Shown piece by piece: positions 35,901 to 44,670 of a stretch of 64,000 nt of DNA. Positions within the stretch are counted from its first letter, which is position 1; every line of letters begins with the position of its first letter. Location: assembly GCF_002261355.1 (NCBI RefSeq), contig NZ_NEVU01000003.1:62001-126000 (forward strand). Direction: 5' to 3'. The translations under genes and the position numbers were made by a program. The notes below the pieces were generated by a model. That model searched no databases and was not told the DNA's origin. It was given only the letters and a program-made list of their open reading frames with translations. The DNA comes from Bordetella genomosp. 12. GTDB lineage: Bacteria > Pseudomonadota > Gammaproteobacteria > Burkholderiales > Burkholderiaceae_B.

Positions 35901-36219
35901 GCCGCCACGCCGTCAAGCCGGCGCCGGCCGCCTTGCGCGGTTGGGGGGGGGCGAGCGGCAACGCGGGTCGGCCGTTCCTGTCGACGGCGCCACGCCATGT
36001 GTTCGAGTTGTGAACCGTATATCGCGTCGACGCGGCCGCACTGCCAGACGCGCTAAGCGGCTAGAGCGTGGGCGCTGGCATCAACGCGCAGAGCGCCAGC
36101 ACCGCCGGCACCGAGCAAGCACGGATGTCTTTCCAGGCCTCGCCTCCACCAGGGGCGGCTCTCGATAGCCAGGTCTCGACACGTAGAATGGCGAACTCTC
36201 CCAACAGCTGGAACTCCTC
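35901..36219. other. Non-coding stretch with a G9 tract
   Basis: This stretch lies between the hemN promoter and the small gene at 36220. It holds a run of nine G at 35943-35951 (C9 on the hemN strand) and otherwise GC-rich sequence with no convincing gene. A TAGAAT hexamer near 36186 may be the -10 of the downstream gene. Confidence 0.5.
35943..35951. repeat. Homopolymer tract G9
   Basis: Nine consecutive G, 43 nt upstream of the FNR-type box of hemN. It is intergenic, so length change would not cause a frameshift. Bordetella uses C tracts in fim promoters for phase variation, but an effect here is speculation. Confidence 0.6.
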
Positions 36220-36477
36220 ATGGAAACAGAACTCGACGGCCGCCTGCTGGCCCTGCGCCAGGCCTTGGCCATTTCGATCGCGCTGTCCACTCGCGGGCAT
36301 CCGCAGGCCACCGCAATGGCCCTGGAGCTGCTCGATGATCTGCGCCAGCATGCCGACAACAGCCCGGCCGATGCGCCCTTCGACGCCCCGGCCTGGGTGC
36401 AAGGCGCTCAAGACGAGCTCGAACAGATCTCCGCGCTGGTCCAGGCCTTCACCCGGGCGGGCGACGAACCGGCCTGA
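36220..36477 (+). CDS. Small hypothetical protein
   Basis: An 85-residue, mostly helical protein with no signal peptide or membrane segment. Residues 8-45 read as an amphipathic helix pair (LLALRQALAISIALSTRGHPQ and TAMALELLDDLRQHA). The C-terminal third is another helix. Family not recognised. The codon pattern and the purine-rich GGAACTCCTC before the ATG favour a real gene. It is a solitary gene. Confidence 0.55.
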   Translation: METELDGRLLALRQALAISIALSTRGHPQATAMALELLDDLRQHADNSPADAPFDAPAWVQGAQDELEQISALVQAFTRAGDEPA

Positions 36478-36666
36478 GGCAGTGACGGCAAGGCCTGCGG
36501 TTCTGGCACACGGTGCGCGACGACGCGGAGCACAGCCGCTGACCGCATAGCCGCCCTGCCGCAGCGCCTCCCCTCAGGCTTTGCAATGCTTGACTTTCTT
36601 TAGCTCGCCCAGCGATTGTAAGATCTCGTCACATTGACGCAGGATCGATTACATTATCTGCAGGCC

Positions 36667-36903
36667 ATGAGTAAGCATAAGTACAAATTTATCCAGTCTC
36701 CCCCGCTCACCGAGGCCGAGCGCCGCGCACAACGCACCCTGGCAGCCGCCAACAAATTGATGAATCGCAATCCGCCAGAGCCCTCGCCGGACGTCAGTCC
36801 TGCCGAGGCGGACCTTATCCGTTACATGGATGAACTGCGCGCCCGCCAGACCGGCGTCGCCGTCGCCGCGGCCCCAAAGCCGCGCTCGCGCAAACCGGTT
36901 TGA
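36667..36903 (+). CDS. Small hypothetical protein
   Basis: A 78-residue basic protein beginning MSKHKYKFIQSPPLTEAERRAQR. It is followed by a helical middle (PAEADLIRYMDELRARQ) and a basic Ala/Pro-rich tail. The ATG at 36667 follows GCAGG. An earlier in-frame start at 36634 is possible. No domain is recognised and there is no export signal. Confidence 0.5.
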   Translation: MSKHKYKFIQSPPLTEAERRAQRTLAAANKLMNRNPPEPSPDVSPAEADLIRYMDELRARQTGVAVAAAPKPRSRKPV

Positions 36904-37033
36904 CCCAGATAGCTGTGACAGTGGATTTCAGAACCGCGTCGCGCTCACCATATGTAACGGCTGGGCGCTCTCTATCGCTGCCCTGCCGATAGAATTTCTA
37001 GGACGGCGTATACCGTTTTATCGGGAATTCATC

Positions 37034-37528
37034 ATGAACCAGAAATTTGCTTCAGTTCTGCTTATGAGCGTGCTGACCGCCAGCGCGAGCCTGGCTACGG
37101 CGCAACCCAGCCCGGGCCGAGGCCCGGATGGCGGCCAAGGCCGTCAAGAACAAGGTCCAGGCCGCGGCCCTGATGCCCATGGCGGGCGGCAGGACCCGGG
37201 CCGCAGCCCCAATGCCGGCGGCGGACGCCAGGATCACGCGCCGGGCCGCGCGCCCAATGGCGGCCCCGGACAGCAAGGGCCGGGACGCGGCCCCGAAGGC
37301 CGCCCAGGCGGCCAGCCCGGTCCGCATGGAGATCCCTCCCCCGCGCGCTGGGAAAAAGGCCAGCGTGTGCCCGCTCCCTACCGGGGCCGTCAGTACGTCA
37401 TTGAAGACTGGCGCGGCTATCAACTGCGGCAGCCCCCGCGGGGCTACCAATGGATCGGCGTCGGTGCGGATTACTTCCTCATCGGTGTCGCCACGGGCGT
37501 CGTGCTGGAAAGCGTATTCGGCCGATGA
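37034..37528 (+). CDS. RcnB-family periplasmic protein with low-complexity insert
   Basis: A 164-residue exported protein. The Sec signal peptide (MNQKFASVLLMSVLTASASLATA) is cleaved near residue 23. Residues 25-105 are a Gly/Pro/Arg/Asn/Gln-rich region built of imperfect repeats of the type PGRGP(D/E/N)GG. The C-terminal domain (RWEKGQRVPAPYRGRQYVIEDW, then QPPRGYQWIGVGADYFLI) matches the RcnB family, known in E. coli for nickel and cobalt homeostasis. No metal efflux gene is adjacent. The repeat region is probably disordered. Confidence 0.78.
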   Translation: MNQKFASVLLMSVLTASASLATAQPSPGRGPDGGQGRQEQGPGRGPDAHGGRQDPGRSPNAGGGRQDHAPGRAPNGGPGQQGPGRGPEGRPGGQPGPHGDPSPARWEKGQRVPAPYRGRQYVIEDWRGYQLRQPPRGYQWIGVGADYFLIGVATGVVLESVFGR

Positions 37529-37637
37529 CGCGGCATTGAAAGATGCGCGCTTGCCGTATCGGGCAGCGCGCATCGCAACGACACAGGGCCTCGGCAGCGC
37601 AGCGCCGAGGCCCTGTCTACATGGACGCGTCGCTTGG

Positions 37638-38387
37638 CTAACGCGCCAGCAACTGCGGCACGGATGAGGCCAACAGCGCGACGCCTGAAGCGGTCAACAA
37701 TCCCAGCACCAATTGCCGAAACCGCAGCTCACTGATGCCGATATACAGCCGGGCTCCCAGCAAGGTGGGCACCAGCATCGCGGGTGCCACGATGGCAAAC
37801 AGTGGCAGCATGTCCGCCGTGACGAGCCCGGTTGCCAGATAACTGCCCATGGTCACGGCCAGCATGGACAAGTTGAAGTTCTGGATTACGGTGCGTTGCG
37901 TATCCTTGGGATAGCCACGCAAGGTACACCACAACGTGGGCAATACCCCGGTGAAACCTCCCAGTCCGCCCATCACCCCGCCGGCCATACCCACCACGCC
38001 ATCGGCCAGCCGGCCACCTGTCCTTATCTTGGGCAAATGCCGCGACAACAGCATCGCCGGGCACCAGAGCACCAGCAAGAGACCCAGAATCAGTTTGAAC
38101 CAACTCATGTCCAGACGCGGCAGCAAGATCACGCCCAGCGGAATACCCACCAGCCCGCCCACCACAAACGGCAGCAGCAACGCCCAGGAAAATCCCCGCC
38201 GCACCGTCACCGCCGCCACGATCTGCCCAGTCAATGCGCCGAACACCGCCAGCACCGCCGCCAGGCGCGGCTCCAGCACCCAGGCCCAGAACGACATGGA
38301 CACCATACCGAACGCAAAACCTGACAAGCCCTGCACAAACCCCGCCACCACCGCCCCGAGGGCCACCATCAGATACACCGACGTCAT
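37638..38387 (-). CDS. TauE/SafE-family sulfite/sulfonate exporter
   Basis: A roughly 249-residue inner-membrane protein with eight hydrophobic segments. The duplicated TauE motif is visible: GFVQGLSGFAFG near residue 20 and MGGLGGFTGVLPTLWCTLRG near 140. Transported anion unknown. GAGGG lies before two alternative ATG codons at 38393 and 38387, and the second has better spacing. It is a single gene. Confidence 0.85.
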   Translation of the reverse strand: MTSVYLMVALGAVVAGFVQGLSGFAFGMVSMSFWAWVLEPRLAAVLAVFGALTGQIVAAVTVRRGFSWALLLPFVVGGLVGIPLGVILLPRLDMSWFKLILGLLLVLWCPAMLLSRHLPKIRTGGRLADGVVGMAGGVMGGLGGFTGVLPTLWCTLRGYPKDTQRTVIQNFNLSMLAVTMGSYLATGLVTADMLPLFAIVAPAMLVPTLLGARLYIGISELRFRQLVLGLLTASGVALLASSVPQLLAR

Positions 38388-38393
38388 CACCAT

Positions 38394-38715
38394 CCCTCAC
38401 GCTGCTGAGCAAAAGATTATGCGGCATGAACAAGCAACGGCATTCGCATGTTTTTATTGGCGCATAGTGGCGGGCTTATAGCCGGCGAACCTCATGACGC
38501 GCTGCGGCGCGGCGCAAAGATGCCGCACTCGCGCACCGGCGTTTATGGCAGCCGCACTTGGCGCACCTTGGCGTCCCAGACTCCCGCCTCGATGTTTTCT
38601 TTATGGAGCCCGGTTCGCTAAGCGTTTTCGGAATATTCCGAACACTACGCCTGCAGACTCGATCCCGTCTCGATCACCTTAAAAAAACATCTCGTGCGCC
38701 CGCGCCGACAAAAGC
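38394..38715. other. Intergenic stretch with a perfect 16-bp palindrome
   Basis: No gene seen. TTCGGAATATTCCGAA at 38627-38642 is a perfect palindrome, about 240 nt upstream of the TauE gene start and beyond the tRNA-Val terminator. It could be an operator. Nothing else stands out. Confidence 0.5.
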
Positions 38716-38751
38716 AAAAAGCCCGTTAGCGTAAATGCTTAACGGGCTTTT
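38716..38751 (-). terminator. Terminator downstream of tRNA-Val
   Basis: AAAAGCCCGTTAAGC and its complement around an ATTTAC loop form a 10-bp stem with one bulge, with A and T tracts outside. On the minus strand it ends in TTTTT and lies about 45 nt beyond the tRNA 3' end. The symmetry would also allow function on the plus strand. Confidence 0.8.
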
Positions 38752-38794
38752 CTTGCTTTGCTTCATGCTGCCTGGCAGCACTTGCAGGTATTCT

Positions 38795-38871
38795 TGGTAG
38801 GCGGTATTGGAATCGAACCAACGACCTCCACGATGTCAACGTGGCGCTCTAACCATCTGAGCTAACCGCCT
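38795..38871 (-). tRNA. tRNA-Val (anticodon GAC)
   Basis: Minus-strand cloverleaf. The 7-bp acceptor AGGCGGT/ACCGCCT is followed by A and an encoded CCA at 38797-38795. The D-arm contains GCTCAGATGGTTAGAGC. The anticodon arm CCACG-TTGACAT-CGTGG gives anticodon GAC (reads GTC/GTT valine codons). The T-arm contains GGTTCGATTCC. A terminator follows. Confidence 0.95.
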
Positions 38872-38982
38872 AAATTCGGGCCTTGCTTGAAGGCTTGCAT
38901 GACTTCGCTCTCGATCTCTAGCAGCGCTTTTTTGCGTTGCTGCGTTCGTGCAGCGAAGAAAAAGAATTATATAGATGTTTTT

Positions 38983-39642
38983 TTAAGCGTGCAAGTCATC
39001 GTCCACTTTTTTTATCGCGTCGAAGAAGGCACTGACTTTGACGGCGTCCTTCAGACCCGGGCCTTCTTCAACACCGCTACTGACATCGACCGCCCAAGGG
39101 CGCACAAGGCGCACGGCTTGATCGATATTGCCGGGCTTCAGGCCGCCGGCCAGGATCAAAGGACGACTGTCAGGATCCGCTTGCACCGCCGCCAGCAATG
39201 CGTGATCGAAGGTCAGCCCGCTGCCGCCAAAGCCCGCGCTGTAACTATCGAACAGCCACCCTGCCGCATCGCGGTACTGGCGACACACAGCGGCGACGGC
39301 ATTGGCCTCGTCGAGGCCTGGGCCGCCCACCCGGAAGGCACGCACAAAGCGATGTCCGTAGCGGGCGCAGTCCTCCGGGCTTTCATCACCATGAAATTGC
39401 AGGAGATCGGGCCCGACGTCGTCGAGAACGGCACGCACTTGGTCCGCGCTCGGGTTGACGAACAGCGTCACCACGCTGACGAAAGCCGGCACTTCCCGAC
39501 GCAATTGGGCAGCGCGCCTGGTGTCGACAAATCGCTTGCTGCCGGCATAGCACACGAAGCCTATCGCATCGGCGCCGGCTTGTACGGCCTGCGCAATATC
39601 GGCTTCGCGGGTCAAGCCGCAGATCTTCACACGCGTTCGCAT
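38983..39642 (-). CDS. trpF: Phosphoribosylanthranilate isomerase
   Basis: A 219-residue TIM-barrel enzyme of tryptophan synthesis. It has VKICGLTREADI at the N-terminus (general-base Cys in KICG), LLQFHGDESPE near residue 80, FDSYSAGFGGSGLTFDH near 132 and the phosphate-binding GGLKPGNI and VDVSSGVEEGPG at the C-terminus. It is last in the leuCDB-asd-fimV-truA series. In many Burkholderiales trpB follows trpF, but here the next feature is tRNA-Val. Confidence 0.95.
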   Translation of the reverse strand: MRTRVKICGLTREADIAQAVQAGADAIGFVCYAGSKRFVDTRRAAQLRREVPAFVSVVTLFVNPSADQVRAVLDDVGPDLLQFHGDESPEDCARYGHRFVRAFRVGGPGLDEANAVAAVCRQYRDAAGWLFDSYSAGFGGSGLTFDHALLAAVQADPDSRPLILAGGLKPGNIDQAVRLVRPWAVDVSSGVEEGPGLKDAVKVSAFFDAIKKVDDDLHA

Positions 39643-39693
39643 TGGAGCTACCTGATCGGGTTGGAAACGATGGCTACAGCTTACTTGAAGGTG

Positions 39694-40764
39694 CTAACGG
39701 GAGCCCCGCGTACCCATGAAACCGTCGAAGCTGCCTTCGGCCAGCCGCAACCACGGCGTGCTCTGGTCGCGAAACGCGATCATGCTGTCGTAGAGTTGCT
39801 GAAAAGCGGGATCCTGCGCGCCGAGCGCTGAACACAAGGCCGCAGATTCGGCTTGGCAAGCCTGCAGCACCGGCATCGGAAATGCCTTGAGCTGCGCGCC
39901 ATCGCGGACGAGACGACGCAACGCCACCGGGTTTTCGGCATCGAAGCGTGCAAGCATCTCCTGGGCGGCAGCAGCGCTGGCCTGAGCGATGACGGCCTGG
40001 TAAGCCCGGGGCAGCGCATCGTAGGCGTCCTGATTGACGTAGATCGAGGTCTGCAGCGTGCCTTCCCACCACCCTGGAAAATAATAGTTCGGTGCCGCCC
40101 GGTGCAAACCCAGCTTTTCATCATCACACGGGCCAATCCACTCGGCCGCGTCAATACTGCCTGCGGCAAGGGCGTCGTACAGCTTTGCCCCATCGATCTG
40201 CTGAGGCACCGCACCCAGCCGCGCCAATACGGCCGCGCCAAACGGGCTGGCGCGCAACCGCAAGCCCTTGAAGTCAGCGACGGACTTGATTTCGCGCCGA
40301 AACCAGCCGCCCATCTGCGCGCCCGTATAACCGCAGGGAAAATTGATGATGCGATGCTGCCGAAAGCGTTCGCGCAACAGCTCCAGGCCGCCCCCCTGCC
40401 GCATCCAGGCATTCATTTGCCGGGTATTCAGACCGAATGGCACGGCACCGTCAAACGACAAGGCAGGATCCAGGTCGTAGTAGTAGCAAGAAGCGGTATG
40501 GCCGCATTCGACGCTCCCTCCTCCGACGGCTTTCAGAACATCGAGCTCGGTCGGCACGATGTCGATCGAGAATCGGCCATCGGTGGCGTCGTTGACATAG
40601 CGCGAGAAGTCTTCCGCCGCCGAATAGATAATCGCGCTTTCAGCGGGAAAGCTCGAAGCCAGGCGCCACAGCAACACCGGCGTATCTTGGGCGAATACCG
40701 GCGCGGCCAGGACCGCGCCCCCCGCGCCAAAGGCAGTTTTCTTCAGGAAAGAACGGCGCCGCAT
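39694..40764 (-). CDS. TRAP transporter solute-binding protein (DctP type), orphan
   Basis: A 356-residue periplasmic binding protein of the TRAP-T family. The N-terminus MRRRSFLKKTAFGAGGAVLAAP has a twin-arginine motif, so export through Tat is likely. The body carries RLRASPFGAAVLARLGAVPQQI, DAAEWIGPCDDEKLGLH and FPGWWEGT, close to DctP proteins binding 2-oxo acids (YiaO/TakP branch). No DctQ or DctM membrane genes adjoin it. It lies 14 nt after truA and 51 nt before trpF, an unusual place for a transporter subunit. Confidence 0.85.
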   Translation of the reverse strand: MRRRSFLKKTAFGAGGAVLAAPVFAQDTPVLLWRLASSFPAESAIIYSAAEDFSRYVNDATDGRFSIDIVPTELDVLKAVGGGSVECGHTASCYYYDLDPALSFDGAVPFGLNTRQMNAWMRQGGGLELLRERFRQHRIINFPCGYTGAQMGGWFRREIKSVADFKGLRLRASPFGAAVLARLGAVPQQIDGAKLYDALAAGSIDAAEWIGPCDDEKLGLHRAAPNYYFPGWWEGTLQTSIYVNQDAYDALPRAYQAVIAQASAAAAQEMLARFDAENPVALRRLVRDGAQLKAFPMPVLQACQAESAALCSALGAQDPAFQQLYDSMIAFRDQSTPWLRLAEGSFDGFMGTRGSR

Positions 40765-40778
40765 GACAAGTCTCCAGG

Positions 40779-41594
40779 CTACAGGTGCTCGGCGGACGTG
40801 AACGGCGCCAGAAAGGTACTGCCACCATCGAGCTCAGGCAGACTGAAATCCTGCGGATACTCGATGGCGGATAAATACAAGCCATCCGGGGCGAACGTGG
40901 GCGCGCCAAGACGCCGGTCGCGGGCAGCGAGTAATCGGGCCATCCAGGCAACCGGTTCGCGTCCCTGGCCGATCTGCACCAAGGCACCCATGATGTTGCG
41001 CACCATATGATGCAAAAAGGCATTGGCCTGTAGCGTGATGACCAGGAAATCGCCGCGCTCGGCGATGTCCAGACGGCTCATCGTCCGTACCGGGTGCCGT
41101 GCCTGACATTGTGCGGAGCGAAAGCTGGAGTAATCGTGCTCACCCAGGAGCGCCTGCGCCGCCTGGCGCATGGCAGGCACATCCAGCGGCTGAAAACACC
41201 ATCCCGCCCGGCGCGCCCACAATGCCGGACGCACTCGGCCGCGCCACAGCAGGTAGACATAACGGCGGGAGCGCGCGGAAAAGCGCGCATGGAATTCGTC
41301 GGAGACCTCTTGGGCCCAATGTACGGAGATGCTGGCAGGCAAAAAGGCGTTGACGCCCCGCACCCAGGACTCGACCCGACGATCGAGGTGAGTGTCGAGG
41401 TGTATCACCTGCATGGCGGCATGTACCCCAGTGTCGGTGCGGCCCGCACACACGGTGGGCAGGGACGATCCGGTCCCAGAGAACTGGCCCAATGCGGCTT
41501 CCAGGGTGTCTTGCACGGTCTGGCCGTGCGGCTGGGTTTGCCAACCCTGCCAACTGGAGCCGTCATACGACAGCCCCAATGCAATGCGAGTCAT
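40779..41594 (-). CDS. truA: tRNA pseudouridine synthase A
   Basis: A 271-residue enzyme forming pseudouridine at positions 38-40 of tRNA. The catalytic Asp is in GRTDTGVHA (near residue 53). [14 protein letters not shown] at the N-terminus, [16 protein letters not shown] near 100 and [17 protein letters not shown] near 200 complete the family pattern. It starts 6 nt after the fimV stop, in the fimV-truA-trpF order typical of betaproteobacteria. Confidence 0.95.
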   Translation of the reverse strand: MTRIALGLSYDGSSWQGWQTQPHGQTVQDTLEAALGQFSGTGSSLPTVCAGRTDTGVHAAMQVIHLDTHLDRRVESWVRGVNAFLPASISVHWAQEVSDEFHARFSARSRRYVYLLWRGRVRPALWARRAGWCFQPLDVPAMRQAAQALLGEHDYSSFRSAQCQARHPVRTMSRLDIAERGDFLVITLQANAFLHHMVRNIMGALVQIGQGREPVAWMARLLAARDRRLGAPTFAPDGLYLSAIEYPQDFSLPELDGGSTFLAPFTSAEHL

Positions 41595-41600
41595 GAAAAA

Positions 41601-43205
41601 TCAGGTCCTGCTTGGCGGAGGCGGCTCGTCCGAAGGCGGCTGATCCAAATCCAGATTGATGGTGTGCAGGCGCTTGTTCAAGGCCTCGTTATCCAGACGC
41701 GGACTGTCCGCGTAGGGAGTTTCTTCGTTTTCTTCATCGCGGCGTGCGCCCGCGCGCCGCAGCGCCAGGGCGATGATCAGGACCAACAAGGCCAGGATGG
41801 CCGTCACGATGACCAAGAGATTATTGGCCAACCAGGCGGGCAGCCCGCTCTTGTCCGCCTCGCTGCCTTTGGCCTGCGTGCCGGCCGCGGCATTGGCCGG
41901 CGCAGCAGCGGTCTTGCCCGGCGCAGCGGCCGCGGGCGAGACTGGCCCCTTGGGCAAGGCGCCGGGCGCGGCGGTTGTTCCCGCAGCAACGCCCGTGCCA
42001 CTGGCGGCCGGCGCCCCCGCCGCCGCGTCCTTGGCGGCAACGTCGCCGGCTCCCGTGCCGACGGCCGGCGCATCGACCTGCGCGTTGTCCTTGGCCGATG
42101 GCCGGGCGCCCGCCACAGCGGCGGCCGCCGCCCCCGCGGCCATGCCCGCAGCCCCCACCGCGCCGTCACTGGCGCTGTCGCGGCCGGCCCCGGCCTGTTT
42201 GAGCGCATCGACGTTGGATTGCAGGGTATCGACGCGCTGGCGCGCATCGGCCAGGGCGCGTGCATCCGAACTGCTGCGGTCGCCATTGGCGTCCGCGGCG
42301 CCCTCCGAGGCCGCGCCTGACAGACGCAAGCGATCCTGACCCGTGGCGTCTGAGGTCCCCGCGGGCGTGGCCGTGCTGCTGACGACACCGGCGCTGGCCG
42401 ACCCTGCGCTGACCCGCGCACCGGCAGCCCCCCGCCCCAGACCGGCGCGGTAACGGGCATAGCTGTCGACATGCTCGATATAGCTGCGACGGGCCTCATC
42501 AGGATCCACCGCCCGCACGGTCTGCGCATCGGGCAAGGTCAAGGTCGCGCCTGCCTTCAGACGGTTCATGTTGCCGTCGATGAAGGCGTTGGGATTGGCG
42601 CGCCACAGTGCCACCAGCATCTGATGCAGATTGGCGCCCGAGACTTGATGACGCCGGGCAATGTTGTAGAGCGTATCGCCCTGCCGCACGGTGACGCTGC
42701 CGCTCTGTTGCGCGGCACGCCCGGCCGGTGCCGAACCCAGCTGCGCCGGCTGCACCCGCGGTGCGCCCTTGGGGACCAATACCGTCACTTGCACCAGACG
42801 CTGTCCGGCACCGGTGCGAAGATCGAGCAGGATGTCGACGGCCTCGCCCTGCATGGAATCCGGCGAAGCCAGCAAGAGATCCCGGCGAGTCCGGTCGGTG
42901 ACAGGCTGCGCCTGCAAACTGAGCGTAGCCAAGGCCGCGGGCGGTGTCAGGCCGGCCTGCTGCCAGGCGGCAGGATCGGCCAGGGAAACTTGCAGACTTT
43001 GCGCCTCTTCGGGACTGAGGTCGATCAACGGCACCGACACGCGCAACGGCTCACCCGGCGCCGAGATCACACGCGCATGACCAAGCCGCGCCGCCTGAGC
43101 GTCCACCCCCCAAGACAGGCCCAAGGCCATCGCCAGGGCGAGCGCCAGGCCGTTCTTACGAGAAATCTGCGGGAAAAGGCGGTGCTGCGTGTGGCGCGAA
43201 CTCAT
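41601..43205 (-). CDS. fimV: FimV/HubP-like inner-membrane LysM protein
   Basis: A 534-residue protein with an N-terminal signal (ALALAMALGLSWGVDAQA). A FimV N-terminal domain of about 120 residues comes next (LGHARVISAPGEPLRVSVPL). A LysM-like domain (VTVRQGDTLYNIARRHQ) lies near residue 172. A long Ala/Gly-rich disordered stretch follows at about 260-455, and one transmembrane helix (LLVIVTAILALLVLIIALAL) near 463. A short acidic cytoplasmic tail closes the chain. In Pseudomonas FimV organises polar type IV pili. The C-terminal TPR region of long FimV proteins is missing, so this is a short form. Confidence 0.87.
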   Translation of the reverse strand: MSSRHTQHRLFPQISRKNGLALALAMALGLSWGVDAQAARLGHARVISAPGEPLRVSVPLIDLSPEEAQSLQVSLADPAAWQQAGLTPPAALATLSLQAQPVTDRTRRDLLLASPDSMQGEAVDILLDLRTGAGQRLVQVTVLVPKGAPRVQPAQLGSAPAGRAAQQSGSVTVRQGDTLYNIARRHQVSGANLHQMLVALWRANPNAFIDGNMNRLKAGATLTLPDAQTVRAVDPDEARRSYIEHVDSYARYRAGLGRGAAGARVSAGSASAGVVSSTATPAGTSDATGQDRLRLSGAASEGAADANGDRSSSDARALADARQRVDTLQSNVDALKQAGAGRDSASDGAVGAAGMAAGAAAAAVAGARPSAKDNAQVDAPAVGTGAGDVAAKDAAAGAPAASGTGVAAGTTAAPGALPKGPVSPAAAAPGKTAAAPANAAAGTQAKGSEADKSGLPAWLANNLLVIVTAILALLVLIIALALRRAGARRDEENEETPYADSPRLDNEALNKRLHTINLDLDQPPSDEPPPPSRT

Positions 43206-43334
43206 AGGGTAGGTTTTCCGTGTTCTGAACCAGGGCGATGCAGGAGAAAAGTGTAATGGATCGGGCAGGATTCATAAACTGAACATATTCGTGCCGCCCG
43301 AAGGACATGGCCTGCGTGTCTTACCGCGCTAAAA

Positions 43335-43361
43335 CAAAGGGCACCCACCAGGTGCCCTTTG
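43335..43361 (-). terminator. Terminator downstream of asd
   Basis: CAAAGGGCACC-TGGTG-GGTGCCCTTTG is a perfect 11-bp stem, 34 nt beyond the asd stop on the minus strand, followed by TTTTAGCG. It should separate asd from fimV at least partly. Confidence 0.85.
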
Positions 43362-43394
43362 CGATACGGCATCAGCCCTCGCGGGCCGCGGTGC

Positions 43395-44525
43395 TCAGGC
43401 TTCGGACAGCGCGATGCGCAGCATGCGGCGCAGCGGCTCGGCGGCGCCCCAAAGCAGTTGGTCACCCACGGTGAAGGCGCCCAGGTATTGCGAGCCCATG
43501 GAGAGCTTGCGCAGGCGGCCAACCGGAATGTCCAGGGTGCCCGTGACGGCAACCGGGGTCAATTGTTCGACCGTGGCTTCCTTGGTGTTGGGCACAACCT
43601 TGGCCCATTGCGTACCGGCCGCGATCATGTCTTCGATCTCGTCCAGCGGCACATCACGCTTGAGCTTGATGGTCAGCGCCTGGCTGTGGCAGCGCATCGC
43701 ACCGATGCGCACGCACAAACCATCGATGGGCGTGGCGGGCGTGCCGAAAGCCTCGCCGCGGCCGAGGATTTTGTTGGTTTCGGCCTCAGCCTTCCATTCT
43801 TCGCGCGACATGCCATTGCCCAGATCCTTGTCGATCCAGGGAATGAGGTTGCCGCCCAGCGGCACGCCGAAGTGCTCACGCGGCAGGCTGGCGTCTTTCT
43901 GAGTGGCGAGAATGCCGCGATCGATTTCCAGAATCGCCGAAGCCGGGTCATCCAGCAAAGGCTTGACGGCCTGGTTGAGGATGCCGAACTGGTTGAGCAG
44001 CTCGCGCATATGCTGAGCGCCGCCACCGGAAGCCGCCTGGTAGGTCATGGAGGTCATCCACTCGACCAGGTCGTTATTGAACAGGCCGGCCAGCCCCATC
44101 AGCATGCAACTGACCGTGCAATTGCCGCCGACGAAGTTGCGCACGCCACGCTTGAGCGCCGCATCGATCACCGGACGATTGACCGGATCCAGCACAATGA
44201 TGGCGTCATCGGCCATGCGCAGCGTGCTGGCCGCATCGATCCAGATCCCCGTCCAGCCGGCGGCGCGCAGCTTGGGATAAACCTCGCTGGTGTAATCGCC
44301 ACCTTGCGCAGTCACGATAATCGGCAGTTTTTTGAGGGCCTCGATATCGTTTGCGTCTTGCAGCGGGCCGGCGCCTTCGGCCCATTTGGGCGCGGCACCA
44401 CCGGCGTTGCTGGTGGAGAAGAACACGGGGTCGATAAGTGCGAAGTCGTTCTCCTCACGCATACGCTGCATGAGAACCGAACCGACCATACCGCGCCAAC
44501 CGACGAGGCCTACTGCTTGCGTCAT
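43395..44525 (-). CDS. asd: Aspartate-semialdehyde dehydrogenase
   Basis: A 376-residue NADPH-dependent enzyme making aspartate semialdehyde for Lys, Thr, Met and diaminopimelate. It has an N-terminal [17 protein letters not shown] nucleotide-binding segment, [18 protein letters not shown] carrying the active-site Cys (near 135), and the catalytic His region [14 protein letters not shown] near 275. This is the Gram-negative type, 370 residues. The start MTQAVGLVG was chosen because the upstream residues are not conserved. It follows leuB by 145 nt. Confidence 0.95.
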   Translation of the reverse strand: MTQAVGLVGWRGMVGSVLMQRMREENDFALIDPVFFSTSNAGGAAPKWAEGAGPLQDANDIEALKKLPIIVTAQGGDYTSEVYPKLRAAGWTGIWIDAASTLRMADDAIIVLDPVNRPVIDAALKRGVRNFVGGNCTVSCMLMGLAGLFNNDLVEWMTSMTYQAASGGGAQHMRELLNQFGILNQAVKPLLDDPASAILEIDRGILATQKDASLPREHFGVPLGGNLIPWIDKDLGNGMSREEWKAEAETNKILGRGEAFGTPATPIDGLCVRIGAMRCHSQALTIKLKRDVPLDEIEDMIAAGTQWAKVVPNTKEATVEQLTPVAVTGTLDIPVGRLRKLSMGSQYLGAFTVGDQLLWGAAEPLRRMLRIALSEA

Positions 44526-44670
44526 TTCTGGGCTCTTTAGGGGTCTGGAATGAAAAAACGGAATAATCACTGCAATTTATCAGAATGCGGGGCGCAATGC
44601 TGCAACGCACCCACGCATTCCAGGGACGTGTCGCGCCGAACCGACGGCCGCCGCCGGCTCGACGTCGAAC

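Noticed and set aside
35887-36168. 93-residue open frame crossing the G9 tract
   Set aside because: It is extremely Arg-rich and overlaps the hemN promoter, with no start signal. The tract is better treated as non-coding.
38795-38871. Prophage or island attachment site at tRNA-Val
   Set aside because: No integrase gene and no second copy of the tRNA 3' end was seen in the window.
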